Origin: JALRBM01 sp966186595
GTDB lineage: Bacteria; Patescibacteriota; Saccharimonadia; Saccharimonadales; Saccharimonadaceae
Reading direction: 5' to 3'
Assembly: GCA_966186595.1 (NCBI GenBank)
Contig: CBIFWO010000009.1
Location: 1 to 30,931 of the forward strand
Length of the DNA: 30,931 nt
Part shown: positions 29,582 to 30,931 of the stretch, in pieces
Layout: the number at the start of each line of letters is the position of its first letter
How positions within the stretch are numbered: position 1 is the first letter of the stretch
Translations under genes and position numbers: made by a program
The notes under the pieces: generated by a model
Seen by the model: only the letters and a program-made list of their open reading frames with translations
What the model was told of the DNA's origin: nothing
The model's database searches: none

Positions 29582-29800
29582 ATGTTATTCCATTTATTCC
29601 ATTCAAATCGCGTTCAATTTACCAAGGTAGATCCGGAAGACAACGGACTCCTCGAAGAGATTGCAGCAGAGCGATTGGAGCCTGAGGCGATATCTTCTCT
29701 TGATGAGGGAATCGATGCGCAGCGACTTTCCGACTCCTGGCAGGAAATTACTTCTGACCTCGAGCAAGATCCTGACTGGTTTAAATTTACGGAAGAATAA
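29582..29800 (+). CDS. Small acidic protein, unknown function
   Basis: This 72-aa ORF is very acidic (over a quarter D and E). It has an N-terminal basic start MLFHLFHSNRVQF and a C-terminal DPDWFKFTEE. No family is recognised and there is no cysteine. Support for coding comes from a strong dedicated promoter, an ORF filling the gap exactly, and the next promoter starting just after its stop. No Shine-Dalgarno is visible before ATG 29582. It might form a unit with the zincin next to it. Confidence 0.55.
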   Translation: MLFHLFHSNRVQFTKVDPEDNGLLEEIAAERLEPEAISSLDEGIDAQRLSDSWQEITSDLEQDPDWFKFTEE

Positions 29801-29821
29801 CTATACTTTGTATAGTATACT
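29801..29821 (+). promoter_or_regulatory. -10 and overlapping palindromes before the zincin gene
   Basis: TATACT (29816-29821) is 9 nt before ATG 29831. It overlaps CTATAC-TTT-GTATAG (29801-29815) and the self-complementary AGTATACT (29814-29821), likely operator sequences. Confidence 0.5.
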
Positions 29822-29830
29822 GAAAGTAAG

Positions 29831-30217
29831 ATGATTGAAATATCTGACGAAAAGTTTGACGGTTTAATAACTCGTGCCATGGACCAGCTTCCGCAGGAAT
29901 ATATTAAAGGGCTAGATAATGTTGCCATTGTGCAGGCGAATGAGCCGACCGAGGAACAGAAAATAAAGATGAAACTAGATCACAATCATCTGCTCCTCGG
30001 GCTTTACGAAGGTATTCCATTGACGCAGCGCGGCGCCGGATATTCATTTGTTCTCCCGGATAAGATTACGCTATTCAAATATCCCCTTATGCAAGTTTCT
30101 CAGACTCATGAGCAGTTTTTTGAGCAAATTAAGCGGACGCTTTGGCATGAGATCGCTCATTTTTATGGCCTGGATCATAAACGTATCGACGAAATCCAAG
30201 CTCGTTCTAAGGCCTAG
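29831..30217 (+). CDS. Zincin-like metallopeptidase (COG3824 / PF06262 type)
   Basis: This 128-aa single-domain protein carries WHEIAHFYGLDHKRID near 108-123, an HExxHxxGxxH zinc site (three His ligands and the catalytic Glu) at the C-terminus, and the preceding TLFKYPL strand with LWHE entry typical of the small cytosolic zincin_1 family. It has no signal peptide. Members are widespread and of unknown substrate. The start is close behind a -10 with a leader of at most a few bases. Confidence 0.85.
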   Translation: MIEISDEKFDGLITRAMDQLPQEYIKGLDNVAIVQANEPTEEQKIKMKLDHNHLLLGLYEGIPLTQRGAGYSFVLPDKITLFKYPLMQVSQTHEQFFEQIKRTLWHEIAHFYGLDHKRIDEIQARSKA

Positions 30218-30244
30218 TTGACCGCACGCCAAATATGCTACAAT
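30218..30244 (+). promoter_or_regulatory. Promoter of the lamin-tail protein
   Basis: TTGACC (30218-30223) and an extended -10 TGC-TACAAT (TACAAT 30239-30244) at a short 15-bp spacing. The leader is about 45 nt, with GGAGG at 30281-30285 and GAGAGGA next to the ATG. Confidence 0.6.
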
Positions 30245-30296
30245 CAAAGTAGCTAACAAAACACTACTGCGAGGGTGTAGGGAGGCGTAGAGAGGA

Positions 30297-30931
30297 ATGG
30301 CATTACGGCTAACGGGAGTACCATCACGAAAGCTCAAGGTTATTTTGAGTGCTGTGGTGGTTTTTAGTTTTGCGTTGCCCGTCGGGCTTCACTTGGAAAA
30401 GATAGCTCACGCGCTCGAAAGTTCGGGCCAGGTGGTTGTGAATGAATTTAGTGCGAATGGTTCGGACGATTGGGTAGAGCTATACAATACGACAGATCAA
30501 TCCATCGATGTTACGGGTTGGAATCTACGGGATAGCACGGCGACGAATCATAAGGCATTGACTGGGTCGATTGCGGCACATGGTTTTATGGTGGTTGATT
30601 TTAGTAATTATCTCAGTGTGAATCAAGATACCATTCGACTTCTTAACAGCTCAGATGCTGTTATCGATACGATTGACTACAATACCTCTGGAGCAATTTT
30701 GTACCCTGGTGCAGGTCAGACGACGGCACGCACTTGGGATGGGGGTTCGACCTGGGCTGTTGGGGCTTCGACACAAGGTGCGACGAATGATGTAACAGCT
30801 CCGAGTGTACCAACTGGTGGCCAGCCACACGAAGCATTTCGTGCTACTCCCGAGTTTGACTTTACTTGGAATGCCTCCTCGGATGACTCTGGTGGGGCGG
30901 TTCGCTATCAGTACCGCGCATCTCAAGATTC
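30297..30931 (+). CDS. Secreted lamin-tail-domain protein, 5' part (runs off window)
   Basis: The frame from ATG 30297 stays open to the window end (211 codons), so the gene is truncated here. Residues 1-40 are a long signal peptide: basic LRLTGVPSRKLK, hydrophobic VILSAVVVFSFALPVGL, with a possible cleavage after AHALES. Residues about 44-145 form a lamin-tail domain: VVVNEFSANGSDDWVELYN, DVTGWNLRDS, an alanine/glycine loop, DTIRLLNSSDAVIDTIDY. After TAPSVPTGG a second beta domain of fibronectin or Ig type begins (FDFTWNASSDDSGG). Lamin-tail domains occur in large secreted or surface proteins and nucleases of bacteria, often as an adhesion or binding module. The 3' part will decide function. 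Confidence 0.85.
   Translation, partial: MALRLTGVPSRKLKVILSAVVVFSFALPVGLHLEKIAHALESSGQVVVNEFSANGSDDWVELYNTTDQSIDVTGWNLRDSTATNHKALTGSIAAHGFMVVDFSNYLSVNQDTIRLLNSSDAVIDTIDYNTSGAILYPGAGQTTARTWDGGSTWAVGASTQGATNDVTAPSVPTGGQPHEAFRATPEFDFTWNASSDDSGGAVRYQYRASQD

Noticed and set aside
1..30931. CRISPR array
   Set aside because: No regularly spaced direct repeats and no cas genes were seen; only hairpins and protein-level repeats.

Overview
The window reads as a chromosomal segment of a Candidate Phyla Radiation bacterium, most likely Candidatus Saccharibacteria (TM7). Supporting signs are very compact gene spacing, pared-down forms of core genes (short IF-2, four-domain S1, short-lid adenylate kinase), a DUF5663-type protein, a KGG-motif protein, FtsA/FtsZ with the bacterial C-terminal PAFLRRR peptide, and moderate GC. 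TGA is a genuine stop (ends near 3366, 5155-4682, 6954, 26581), so the recoded UGA-glycine lineages (Gracilibacteria, Absconditabacteria) are unlikely. The assignment rests on protein character and not on a database search.

Layout. 1-626: 3' end of the 23S rRNA, spacer, 5S rRNA and a strong terminator. 711-4145: an exported or membrane cluster (M14 peptidase with Ig-like domains, DUF3152-type zincin, membrane-anchored coiled-coil protein). 4200-4648: a strongly promoted KGG stress protein. 4682-6540: a Zn-ribbon metallopeptidase and a ROK kinase on the minus strand, divergent from an ITPase (rdgB). 6598-6954: small surface protein with an LPVTG motif. 7049-9984: ribosomal protein S1 with an upstream leader ORF, then infB. 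10156-12023: two lineage-type proteins. 12012-15414 (minus): priA-def-fmt. 15514-18173: PRTase-like protein, winged helix protein, recJ. 18217-20737: rpsU-yqeY-adk-map-Nudix. 20745-21572: a very GC-rich foreign-looking single-gene cassette on the minus strand with its own consensus promoter and hairpin terminator. 21660-25491: ftsA, ftsZ, an NrdR homologue that has lost all four zinc cysteines, a Cys-poor thioredoxin-fold protein and a VKOR-type membrane protein. 25511-29520: a T-box riboswitch of the actinobacterial ultrashort ileS type ahead of Nudix-cupin-ileS. 29582-30931: small acidic protein, zincin, and the start of a secreted lamin-tail protein cut by the window end.

How it works together. 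Much of the window is translation and division housekeeping: S1, IF-2, deformylase, formyltransferase, methionine aminopeptidase, S21, IleRS, FtsA and FtsZ. Two modes of initiation are visible. At least eight genes have a -10 hexamer 6-8 nt before the start codon with no room for a leader (leaderless). Others have 20-200 nt leaders with Shine-Dalgarno sequences. The secreted proteases, LPVTG protein, VKOR and lamin-tail protein point to an elaborated cell surface, fitting an epibiont of Actinobacteria; that lifestyle is inference.

Most noteworthy items: the T-box switch, the cysteine-less NrdR, the systematic leaderless promoters, the GC-rich cassette, and the perfect palindrome in the ftsA promoter.
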